A DNA stretch of 64,000 nucleotides from Xenopus tropicalis. Taxonomy: Eukaryota > Chordata > Amphibia > Anura > Pipidae. The stretch covers positions 28,199,712 through 28,263,711 of the forward strand of contig NC_030679.2 in the NCBI RefSeq assembly GCF_000004195.4, read 5' to 3'. Within the stretch, counting starts at the first letter, position 1. Each line of letters begins with the position of its first letter. The notes beneath the pieces are model-generated. The model worked only from the letters and a program-made list of their open reading frames with translations. It ran no database searches and was not told where the DNA came from. Both the position numbers and the translations under genes were made by a program. This document shows, piece by piece, positions 12,065 to 21,761 of the stretch.

Positions 12065-12962
12065 ATTAACAAGGTCTTTCCCTGGGATTGTAAAACCAGT
12101 AACGGAAAAATATGATCTAGCCTGAATAAATCCAGCAAAGCAAATGTAATTAGCTGAAAGTGTTTCTTGTAGTGAAGCAGTTGGTATATGGATGGTTTTA
12201 TACTTTGTACTGATCAACGTGAAAGAGGGAGGGTGAGTCATTACTGGAGGAGGACAGAAATAAGACAGTAAAAAAGCAGATATTATGTGTTAGCTTATAT
12301 GATTATTGGTTGAGAGTTACTCCCACTCCTCCAATGACTAAAATTGTCTTGGCATTACTAAACATATTAATAGACTAGCAGAACAACCTGTGCTTTGCTG
12401 GTTTGCTTTGACTATTCTTCCTAAGAATTTAGAAAAAAAGTTAAAACCTTTACAAACCTTTGCAAGAACAAAAGCGCTGTAAAAAAAAAAAGCTAAATGT
12501 AATTAATGTTAATACATGCAAGACACAGACACTACAATTGGTACTTCCTTTTCTCTACACAACAGTAGAAAGCAAATGAAATATCAGACAAATATTGCTT
12601 ACCAACTTGCCTGCAAATTAAACAGATTTTCTAATCTTTCAAAACATCTCTAGAAAATAGTGTGTATGTATGTATAAGTGTATATTTCTATATGAATGTA
12701 ACAGTTATCATGTCTATTCATTTTGTTTTGCAAAGCCTGTTTATCTGATGCGCTGCACAGTACAGTTCTTTTATCTGTTTATTTCCACAGAAACAGATGG
12801 GTTGATAACATTCAGTACTGTGTTCTGGGAAATGGATCAAGAAACAAATCTTGGATACAGTTACTACAGGGTAAAAGCAGAACATTGCTCTCTTTAAATG
12901 TAATTTGAAGTATAAACACATCTATCTTTCTTTCTTTCTATCTATCTATCTATCTATCTATC

Positions 12963-13003
<41 letters not shown>

Positions 13004-13316
13004 ATGTATCATGCTGAAGTATATATATCATTGGGAGGATTCACAAAATAATGATTTCTTGCACGGGTGCCTAGTAATGTCTTTTGACACATCCAGATCA
13101 CTATACCTTTCTAAATCTGAGAATGAACAAGAAAAGTAGACACCTGAAGAAGGGCAAACAAAATTACTATACAATACTGTAATACTGTATAACAAATACA
13201 AGTGTCAACTCACATGTCAATTGTGCATCTAGCGTTACAAAATTTTTAATTTTTTTTTGCTAAAATGCTTATTTGGGCAATAGGTAAAGCATGGGAAGGT
13301 ATGCCTCTATGTAAGG
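12065..13316. other. Exon 2 upstream region
   Basis: Presumed promoter region of exon 2. No CSE is visible within 300 bp of the ATG. Otherwise AT-rich single-copy sequence with the TATC microsatellite described separately. Confidence 0.5.
12921..13003. repeat. (TCTA)n microsatellite with short (CTTT) start
   Basis: Begins with a few TTTC units and continues as about 18 TCTA units with one TCA interruption at 12961. Confidence 0.97.
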
Positions 13317-13541
13317 CAGGGATCCCCAACCTTTTTTTACTGGTGAGTCACACTCAGATGTAAAAAGTGTTTGGGGATGCCAAATAAGGGCTGCGATTGC
13401 TATTTGGTAGCCCAATGTGGACTGCTAGCCTGCAGGAGGCTCTGCTTGGAGTAAAAAGGTATCTCTGTGCTTCTAAAACTTGTGTCCAAACCAGAGATTT
13501 AAAAATGGGCCACTGGGAGAAACATCAAAGGGGGTGGTGAG

Positions 13542-14259
13542 TAGAGATGTAGCGAACCTCACAAAAAAAGTTTGCGAACTTCTGCCAAAAAGTGCGAACT
13601 TTTGCGAACTTTGCGAACCCCATAGACTTCATTGAGAAGGCAAACTTTAAAATCAGTTTTCTGGCCAGAAATGGCTTTTCTAGGTTTTAAAGTGTTGTTT
13701 AAAGGGTGCCACGACCTGGACAGTGGCATGCAGGAGGGGGATCAAGGGCAAAAATTTCTCTGAAAGATACGTTGTTGACACAGCGTTGCATTTTGTGCTG
13801 TAAAGGGCAGAAATCACACTACATTTCTAAACTTGTGTAATAAACTGCTTTTACAAGGACTATTGGGTTACAGCAGATGAGATCAGCAGGGCAGCTGTCC
13901 CCAGCAGCTACATACAGAGCAGTAGAAAGTAGATTACTAGTCAGCAAAGCTACTTAAACTGTCCCTCAAATCCCTGCACAGCTCTCTCCCTATGCTAACT
14001 CAACAAGCACACTCAGGCAGAATGTAAAATGGCTGCTGGGCTTCGGTTTATATATGGAAGGGAGTGGTCCGGGGGTGGTCCAGGAGGGAGAGCTGCCTGA
14101 TTGGCTGCCATTTATCTGCTGGCTCTGGGGTGAGAGGTCAAAATTTGGCTCCAGCTAAGGCGAACCCAAAATTGCGAACATCGCTAAAAGTTCGCGAACT
14201 TGCGAACACCCGATTTTTGTGTGAATTAGTTCACCGGCGAACAGTTCGCTACATCTCTA
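13542..14259. mobile_element. Nested hAT element, 718 bp, perfect TSD
   Basis: Termini TAGAGATGTAGCGAAC and GTTCGCTACATCTCTA are a perfect 16-bp inverted repeat. Flanked by GTGGTGAG at 13534-13541 and 14260-14267, an 8-bp duplication as hAT transposases make. The inner part contains GCGAAC repeats; no transposase frame, so non-autonomous. Confidence 0.92.
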
Positions 14260-14267
14260 GTGGTGAG

Positions 14268-14542
14268 CAGTATCGGACTGGGACCTCAGGGGCCCACCAG
14301 AAAACCTTAGACTATAGTACCCACTCTACAAACTACTTTCCTCCCTTTCCTCGCCCAACCCCTTTATTCTCCTAGTCTCTTTCATTAACATGCTAGCATC
14401 TATTCTTCTATCTATTTCTTCTCTTTGTTCCCATTCAGAAATAGGGAATGACCATGAATTAGGCTAAATGATCAGGAGGGCCCACTGACACCTGGGCCCA
14501 CCGGGAGTTTTCCTGGTATCCTGGTGGGCCAGTCCGACACTG
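14268..14542. mobile_element. Second nested hAT-type MITE, 275 bp, same TSD
   Basis: Termini CAGTATCGGACTGG and CCAGTCCGACACTG are inverted repeats. Flanked by GTGGTGAG at 14260-14267 and 14543-14550. A diverged copy is at 42118-42370 (shared GGCCCACCAGAAAACCTTA and GGGAGTTTTCCTGGTATCC). Confidence 0.9.
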
Positions 14543-14576
14543 GTGGTGAGCAACATGTTGCTCCCGAGCCACTGGT

Positions 14577-15387
14577 TATCAACAGCCAACAGGTGTCTAT
14601 ATGCAATCATCAAGCTTTCTTTGCACTTGTAGAAACCACCATTTATGCCTTCTAAAAATCATATGCTCTCCATTTATCACTATGGCCAAAAGCCAGAATA
14701 TTTTTCAGAATCAAAGGCAATAGCAGGTTACAACACACATTGCTTTAGAATAGGTAATTTTAATTTAAGGTTAGGAGAAAAGCATAATTATATCCAGTAA
14801 AAAAGGCTTTGAGTTCTATTATTCCAAAATAAGACATTCAAATGTAACCATTTCAATAATGCCAGAACAAGGCCTTCAAACACTTGACAAGTCTCTAATT
14901 TATAAGTCCTAAAGAAATCATTTCTTGAATGAATTTGCTCGAATATAATAAAATTGTGCTGTGAAAATAACACATGCAGGTTTGATGAGAAGAACCATTG
15001 TCTGTGTTCTGCATATCTACATTACTGCTGTTCTTTTTAATGACTATGGAAGCTTTCATTGCAAAATGTTTCTGCTTTTAATTTACTTTCAGATACATCA
15101 TTTTTAAATTTCTTAATATTTATGTATTTTATATTTGTAATAAAGATATTAAGAGATTACGGTATAATTAATGTATTACTAGTACAATTATTACTAGTAT
15201 TACTGGCTTAGAATCTAACCCTATCTTAGCTACAATTATGCCAGAGTGGCCATGGAATTCCCCAGCATTTAAATCCTTGAGGGTAGTACAGTCACTGATT
15301 TTATATGTAAAATGAGGAATGGAAAGGTGTCAAACCAATCCTGTGTTGTTGTCAACAGTGTGTGAAACAAAAATACTTTTCCTTATG
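14577..15387. other. Non-coding interval, no feature recognised
   Basis: AT-rich. This is where an exon driven by the orphan CSE would be expected; no EC motif (DxNDN, DRE) is readable in any minus frame. Confidence 0.5.
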
Positions 15388-15428
15388 GGTCTCCAGTGGC
15401 ACTCGGAGTCTAAAAAGTGGCATTGCAA
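15388..15428 (-). promoter_or_regulatory. Orphan, degenerate Pcdh CSE with no exon behind it
   Basis: Plus-strand GGTCTCCAGTGGCACTCGGA, then GTCTAAAAAGTGGCATTGCA, aligns along its length with the exon 7 promoter block, including the spacing to the downstream TTGCA. The core is CACT instead of CGCT. The minus strand below it (15390 down to about 14600) has no protocadherin-like frame. The nearest exon start is 3.3 kb away (exon 2). Read as the relic promoter of a lost variable exon, or less likely a distant control element for exon 2. Confidence 0.65.
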
Positions 15429-15814
15429 TACAGATTTTTAATTCAAAAATAAATTAATATTAATCAAAAATAAATTTTGATTTATGAGTAATGGTGTAAT
15501 GCATATAAAATCAGTTTAAGTGATAATATAAAAGCTTGTGACATACTACAAAAACTCAGTATATCACTTATAGAGAGAAGTGAATAAGAACCAATTGGGG
15601 GCAGTATGGCAGTGAGAATAATGCTTCAGGTTTAGGCATTCAAAGCCTAAAATATATTGCACAATGTATACGCACAATAGTTTTGTTCTTCTTTCAGTGG
15701 AGTAGTATACAGATCAGTAATAAGCTCTTAACCATCAATAAAACTCGCTTTTACCTTTTGTTTTTGAGAAAACAAGAACCACCCCTAAGTCTCAAATGTA
15801 TTGCAACAGAATAG

Positions 15815-15815
<1 letters not shown>

Positions 15816-15855
<40 letters not shown>

Positions 15856-15878
15856 CATAATCATAATCATAATAATTC
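15816..15878. repeat. (ATA)n microsatellite with ATC variants
   Basis: About 14 AAT units followed by AATCAT units, ending AATAATTCC. Confidence 0.95.
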
Positions 15879-16201
15879 CATTATTAAACTAAGCACAATT
15901 TGTTACATTTGTATAGCATTTTGGCTACAAACGACTTGAGATGTAAGTGCTTACTATGTTAATAGTTTGTAAGTATGCAAACCTGCCATTATAGAATGTC
16001 TATGTTTCTGAGCTATTTCTTTGCATTTTATGTAGACATTTTTCCCTTTAAAGACTCAGAAATGTTGCTAGTATTTTGTCCATGGTTTTCTCGGATGTTT
16101 CCTAGTATAATGTCTGGGTGGGTTTCCCTGGTTAAAGGTTAACTCTTCTAAAGTATTTTCTAGCATTTTGTTCTGCCATTTTTTCCTGAAAAATATTTAA
16201 T

Positions 16202-16780
16202 ATGTTGGGTTGAAAAACCCAACAGACTGTTCTTTGACTTGAACTTATTCTCCCATTTTTCCTTCTTCTTCTTCTTCGTGCCCCCAATTTTCTAAATGCT
16301 ACTCCTCCTACAGTTTTAGGGGTACAACACCCAAACTCTCCCCACTTCTTCACCCTATAGCGGAGCAGGTTGCTTGTGCTTTTCTAAGTGATCCCATCCC
16401 CCATCTTTTTGTGGCCCCGCTCTGAACACCCCAATTTTTCTATTGATTTTGACAGGAAAGATTTTCAAACTGCTGCCCCACTTACAGCTTTGATGCTACA
16501 CCCCCCAAACTTAAATCACATTATCATGGGTTCACCTCGAATGAAACAGCGACATTTGTTGAATGACCCCAAGTGAGAGGGGCCAACAACAGGCAATCAA
16601 ATTTCACCAATTGACTGCCAATCTTACAGCTTTGAGGCTACACTCCCCAAACTTGAGTCACGGGGTAAGCCTGAATGAAAATACGATGATTGTTTGATGC
16701 CCAAAAGTGGGTGGAGCTGTTAACAGCCAATCAGATTTCATCCATTTCATTGACTGACTTCACGTTTTTCAACCCAACAT
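16202..16780. mobile_element. Candidate MITE with 17-bp terminal inverted repeats
   Basis: ATGTTGGGTTGAAAAAC at 16202-16218 is exactly mirrored by GTTTTTCAACCCAACAT at 16764-16780. Inside are two related sub-blocks mentioning CACTTACAGCTTTGATGCTA and AATCTTACAGCTTTGAGGCT, so the interior is partly duplicated. No clear target-site duplication, no transposase. Confidence 0.55.
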
Positions 16781-16854
16781 GAAGTTTGTTCTCAAACTTC
16801 CCTTTCTAGTTATATTGTGCTCAGATGTAGCAGAAAAGCACATTACCATTTCTA

Positions 16855-17475
16855 TGAGTAATGGCAAAAGAAGATACGAGAAATAAAGTGCCAATTCTAT
16901 GTATAATACAACCAGAACACATGGAAGGATAAAGTGCCAATTCCATGTATAGTACTATCAGAATACATGAAAGGATAAATACAGTGTCAATTCTATGTAT
17001 AACACTATAATACTACTAGAACACATGAAAGCATAAATAGAGTACCAATTCCATGTATAACACTACCAGAATACATAAAAGGATAAATACAGTGCCAATT
17101 CTATGTATAACACTATAATACTACCAGAACACATGGAAGGATTAATACAGTGCCAATTCTATGTATAATACTACCAGAATACATGAAAGGATAAATACAG
17201 TGCCAATTCTATGTATAACACAATAATACTACCAGAACACATGGAAGGATAAATACAGTGCCAATTCCATGTATAGTGCTACCAGAATACATGATAGGAT
17301 AAATATATTGCTAATTCTATGTATAATACTATAATACCAGAACACACGGAAGCATAAATAGAGTACCAATTCCATGTATAATACAACCAGAACACATGGA
17401 AGTATAAATACTGTGCCAATTCCATGTATATTAGTACCAGAACACATGGCATAAATACAGTGCCAGTTTTATGTA
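16855..17475. repeat. Minisatellite, irregular 45-60 bp units
   Basis: Repeated blocks of the form GTGCCAATTCTATGTATAA, then ACTACCAGAACACATGGAAGG, then ATAAATACA. About eleven units, some lacking the ACTATAATACT segment, so there are short and long unit versions in mixed order. Confidence 0.93.
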
Positions 17476-18220
17476 GGATTCAACAAGAACATGTGACAGA
17501 AAACAAGCAGTGCCACTTTAATGATTAATGTCCATGAATGAATGGTGGGACAGTGGCAGTTTAAGACAGAAAGAAATAGTAAAATGCATGAGGACAGATT
17601 AATAGGGGGTTTATAATTCTACAGTATTTTACAGTCTGGTTAGAGTTTTCTTAAACTAGGGAAACAAAAATGTTTGGGTGGCTATGGTCCCCCTCTTCCG
17701 ACATGCATGTAATGTATTATTATAGTATTTTAAAAGAATAAGTACTTTCCCCCCTACAAAAAAATTAGGTTTATCATTATCTAAAGGTGGCCATATGCAT
17801 TCAGATTTTAGTCTTCTTCTGATGAAAGATATTAATCGTACTTTTAAATGCAACAATTTAAAACTAAGATTCAGACTAAATTTGTAGAATCAAGCCTTAC
17901 AAATAACAAATCGGAGGATGTTCTGAACATGAAATAGTTGGCAAACATCAATTGTATGAAAGTGACATCCCAGAAATGCACTGTGGGTTCCCCAAGGATA
18001 ATGTCAGATACACAGTACACGTGCGGATGTAATTATTATCCAACCAAAATGAAAAAAATTAAAAACCAAAACTGATCACTATGGTACAACTTTTTTATAC
18101 AATTATATCAGTGCGTATATGGCCAGCGTAAGTCATTAATCAAACTGTTGGTCATTCTAATCTACTCTGAAAAATACTTTCTGCCCATAGTGACAAGTGA
18201 ATTTTCAAAACATGTCCTAC
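17476..18220. other. Intron/intergenic sequence 3' of exon 3
   Basis: No frame or repeat recognised; the exon 3 donor is at its right edge. Confidence 0.4.
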
Positions 18221-20617
18221 CTGTTCCATGCAAGCTGAAGGTAAACTGTCTTTCAGAGAACTATTTCCATTAGTAGAATCTTCTGTGTCAATAAGAGTGT
18301 CAGTTGGAACATTCTGAATTGGCTTCAGATAGGCAAATTCATTCTGGCTGGAATCAATAGCCACACAAAGTTCATATGGGAATGGGAGAGGCAATGTTCC
18401 ATCACTAACCTGAGAGGGACATGTTAACGTAAGGTGGGGGTAGATGCCTTTACCAGCATTGGCAAAAGCAGTTGAAATGTTTGATTTTCTGCATTTAAAA
18501 ATGACTGTAGTCATGACTGTTAAAACAAATAAAAAGGATATCAGAGCTATTGATACAATTAGATAAAATGATACATTCGACTGCGCATCTGATTCCTTGG
18601 TGTATTTAGTTATTTCTGGATGAACTCGTTGAAAATTCTCAGCCACAACTAAATTCAAAGTAACTGTTGCTGATAGGGAGGGAGTTCCATTATCTTTTGC
18701 CAGAACAACAATTCTTTGCCTAAGATTTTCAATATCATCAAAATCCCTTATGACTCTTATTTCCCCGGTGTGTTGTCCAATGGAAAAATAAGGAGAATCA
18801 GGAACTTGCAGCAAGTGGTAGGAGAGCCATGCATTATGACCAGAATCTGCATCTATTGCCACTATTTTTGTTACAAGGTAATCTTTTCCTGAAAAACGAG
18901 GAATAAATTCAAATAAAGCAGTGGAATCTGTGTCCGGCGAGGGGTATAGGATCCTTGGAGCATTGTCATTCTGGTCAATAATACAAATCTTTACAGTGAT
19001 GTTTTGGCTTAAGGGAGGAGATCCAGAGTCCTTAGCCATAACTTGAAATTGAAATTCTCTTAACTGCTCATAATCAAATGAACGTTGTGCATATAGAACT
19101 CCAGTCATGGAATTTATAGAAATATAGGATAGCATTGAGACCTCATCTTTATTGTTACCGAGCACAGAATAAACAATCTTCCCATTTTCACTGAGATCTG
19201 AATCAGACGCATGAATGTTGTATATTGAGGTTCCTGGTGAGTTATTTTCTGCAACGTATATGATGTAATTTGCTTTCTCAAAAACTGGAGCATTATCGTT
19301 TACATCTGATATGATTAACCGTATGGTTTTGTTGGTGGACAACTGAGGCAATCCTTTATCTGAAGCCGTAATGGTGATATTGTACTCTGCATTGGTTTCC
19401 CTGTCCATGTTGGCTTTAGTTATAAGTTTATAGTAATTATTTGATGTTGATGTGAATTCAAAGGGCATATTTTCATTAATATGACAAGTGACCTGACCAT
19501 TTTCTCCAGAATCCAAATCATGAATTTTAATTAGAGCTATTACTGTACCAGCTGGAGAATCTTCTGATATTGTCGATGTAACAGATGTGATGATTATTTC
19601 AGGGGCATTGTCATTAACATCAATTATATCTACCAATACTTTACAATGAGATGTCAGACCTCCTCCATCTTTGGCTTCCACTGTCATTTGGTAGCTTTCT
19701 GTCAATTCAAAGTCCAGCTCACCAATGGTTTTAATAATTCCTTTTATAGGATCTATGGTGAATATCTGAAGAACGTTTTTAGTAATTTGGCTAAATGAAT
19801 ATGTAATCATTGCATTGGAACCATCATCTTTGTCAATGGCATTTAATTGCAGTACTACAAAATCCTTTGGTGCATTTTCTTCTAAATTTATGTGGTATAT
19901 GTCTTGGCTAAATGCAGGACTGTTGTCATTAACATCTTGTATCATAACCCTTAGAGTGGCTGTACCAGTTTTAGAAGGATTTCCTCCATCATAAGCAGTT
20001 AAAATTAATTCATAGGAGCTTTGTTTTTCTCTGTCAAGCGGCTTTTCTAAGACCAGTTCTGGATGGTGAATTCCATCTGTGCTAGTCTTTTGTCCCAGTG
20101 TGAAATACTCATTGTCAGAAAGTGTATAGCCCTGCACCGAATTGGTCCCCAGATCTGGATCTTGAGCTATTCCAAGAATAACATGTGCCCCAGGTAAAGC
20201 AGACTCACTAATCAGTATGTCAAAGGTATCCTTGATAAAACTTGGTGAAACATCATTTATATCCTCAATTTCAACTTTAACAGTGTACAGATTCAAAGGA
20301 TTCTCAATAACAGCTTCGAGGTTAATGAAGCAAGCCTCTTTTGCTCCACATAATCCTTCCCTGTCTATTCTTTCTGAAACATGCAAGTTCCCATTTTCTA
20401 AACTGACTTCAAAATATTGCTTTCTTGCATGAGATACAATATGGAAATTTCTATATTGCAGTTCCTTAATATTTAAACCAAGGTCTTTTGCCATGTTGCC
20501 TACCACAAACCCTTTTTTTAGTTCCTCAGGAATGGAGTATTGAAGCTGACCATGAACAGATTTACAAGCAACAGAAATACAGAGCATTACTACTTGCCAT
20601 GTCATTGTCCTTTTCAT
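18221..20617 (-). CDS. pcdhg: Protocadherin gamma variable exon 3 (frog subfamily I)
   Basis: Exon of 799 codons for a six-EC protocadherin. Signal peptide about 1-23 (TWQV core, ending SVHG), mature start QLQYSIPEE, EC1 C-x5-C, DINDV/DVNDN/DQNDN linkers, membrane helix about 684-707, and a 95-residue tail with LPFPYELCVA, YLKP and PTDTLIDTEDS. The tail is not C-type; it recalls the Y-x-x-C-V and D-x-LI motifs of gamma-A/gamma-B variable tails, so the subtype is left open. The frame is open to 20788, but the ATG at 20617 gives the correct signal peptide. Exon 4 starts ten codons further upstream at a site where this exon has GTT instead of ATG. Donor CAG|GTAGGA. CSE at 20833-20863. EC4-EC6 and tail are nearly identical to exon 4. 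Confidence 0.95.
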
Positions 20618-20832
20618 TCTTCCATATCCAATCTTCTCACCAACTGTTAGCTGAAAAATCTTCTTTAAATATACTAATAAGCTTAAACAAAGCATTTTAG
20701 CTGAATCAGGGTGATTACAATAATGATCCTTATAGGAATCAGAGTAAGAATGTTGCAGTTTTTCTTTCCTTATATTTGCTGTGTTCATATATTAAGCATC
20801 AGTGGATCACTGAATGAAGCAGCTTACATTTT

Positions 20833-20863
20833 CTTGGTCAACAGCGGCACTCAGAGTCTAAAA
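20833..20863 (-). promoter_or_regulatory. Pcdh conserved sequence element (CSE), exon 3 promoter
   Basis: Plus-strand reading starts CTTGGTCAACAGCGGCACTC and continues AGAGTCTAAA; in coding orientation the core is CCGCTGTTGACC. It lies about 215 bp upstream of the exon 3 ATG. The same block occurs at the same relative place before exons 4-8. In mammals the CGCT-containing CSE drives promoter choice and binds CTCF; that role is inferred here. Confidence 0.9.
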
Positions 20864-21064
20864 TGGTGAACTGCAGAAGCATTGCTAAAAAAATAGTTTA
20901 AGAAATATAACTAATAGATTATGTATTTTAGACTTTGTAGAAAACGGCTTTTAATTGCAAAAAGGTTATAGAATTAAAAATGTATATGTATTTGTGTTAG
21001 CATAGAATCTGCAACTCTCTGAAATGTTTATTACAGGCAACTATCCACAGCAATCACAAGAATA

Positions 21065-21540
21065 AAACTTCCTTGATTTAGTTATAATAAAGAATAAAGT
21101 ACCCCTTTTGTAAAACATATGGATAGTCACAGAGGAGTTCCACGGCTATATAAAAGCACAAGGCCAAAGGCCAAGTGGTTTTATACAGGTCATGGATTTT
21201 CGAGGTGCCTTCTAATATCCTCATATTTTACATTTTTCACTTTATTTATTATGATACACAAGTTTCAGAGAGTCATGTGACATAAATTACATCACTAAGC
21301 ACCGATTATAATTGATGACATCACTAAGCACCCTTTATAAGGATGTTATTTATAGGATATTCATATCTCTTGTGTATTATAACCTTATAATACACAAGAG
21401 CCTTGAGTATAGTATGAATTGCAAATGGTGCTTAAATATGCCATCAGTTATAATTGGTGCTTAGTGATGTAATTTCTATCACATGACTCACTAAAACTTG
21501 TGTATTATAACAAATAAAGTACCCCCTGTTGAAAAATAAA
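21065..21540. mobile_element. Palindromic repeat element
   Basis: Arms at 21250-21320 and 21436-21512 mirror each other (ACACAAGTTT with AAACTTGTGT; ATTACATCACTAAGCACC with GGTGCTTAGTGATGTAAT). The edges share AATAAAGTACCCC. A related stretch (CAGAGGAGTTC, GTATAAAAGCAC) is at 48.19 kb. Class not determined. Confidence 0.6.
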
Positions 21541-21723
21541 AGGATATTAGAAGTCACCTCAGAGATCATAACCTTATGAATGGAGCTTAATGATGCCATC
21601 AGTGGATTTTATACGAAAAGGATGATCTGCCAACTTTACAGTACGCAAACATCTAAAAATCTCCTTTATATGCATGCAATAAAACATTTACTCATTAAGC
21701 TTACGTTACAATATGTTTTACTT

Positions 21724-21728
<5 letters not shown>

Positions 21729-21759
<31 letters not shown>
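21729..21759. repeat. (TA)n microsatellite
   Basis: About 14 consecutive TA units. Confidence 0.97.

Positions 21760-21761
<2 letters not shown>

Larger units (their letters stand above)
13317..14576 (-). mobile_element. hAT (Charlie-like) non-autonomous element carrying two later insertions
   Basis: The left end CAGGGATCCCCAACC is a hAT-style terminus. Host sequence (13317-13533, 14551-14576) matches the copy at 60087-60393 in the opposite orientation, for example GCAACATGTTGCTC and GAGCCACTGG. The right terminus is lost after GAGCCACTGGTT. Two hAT elements are inserted inside it at the same 8-bp site. Confidence 0.75.

Noticed and set aside
12065..12241. 59-codon N-terminal extension of exon 2
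   Set aside because: The longer frame would put the hydrophobic signal peptide far inside; the ATG at 12064 matches the family.
14064..14375. 103-residue plus-strand frame
   Set aside because: It spans the end of one hAT element, the duplicated target and the start of another, so it is accidental.
20618..20788. 57-codon N-terminal extension of exon 3
   Set aside because: It is open by chance; exon 4 starts ten codons upstream of the chosen ATG, not at the top of the frame, and an extension would bury the signal peptide.
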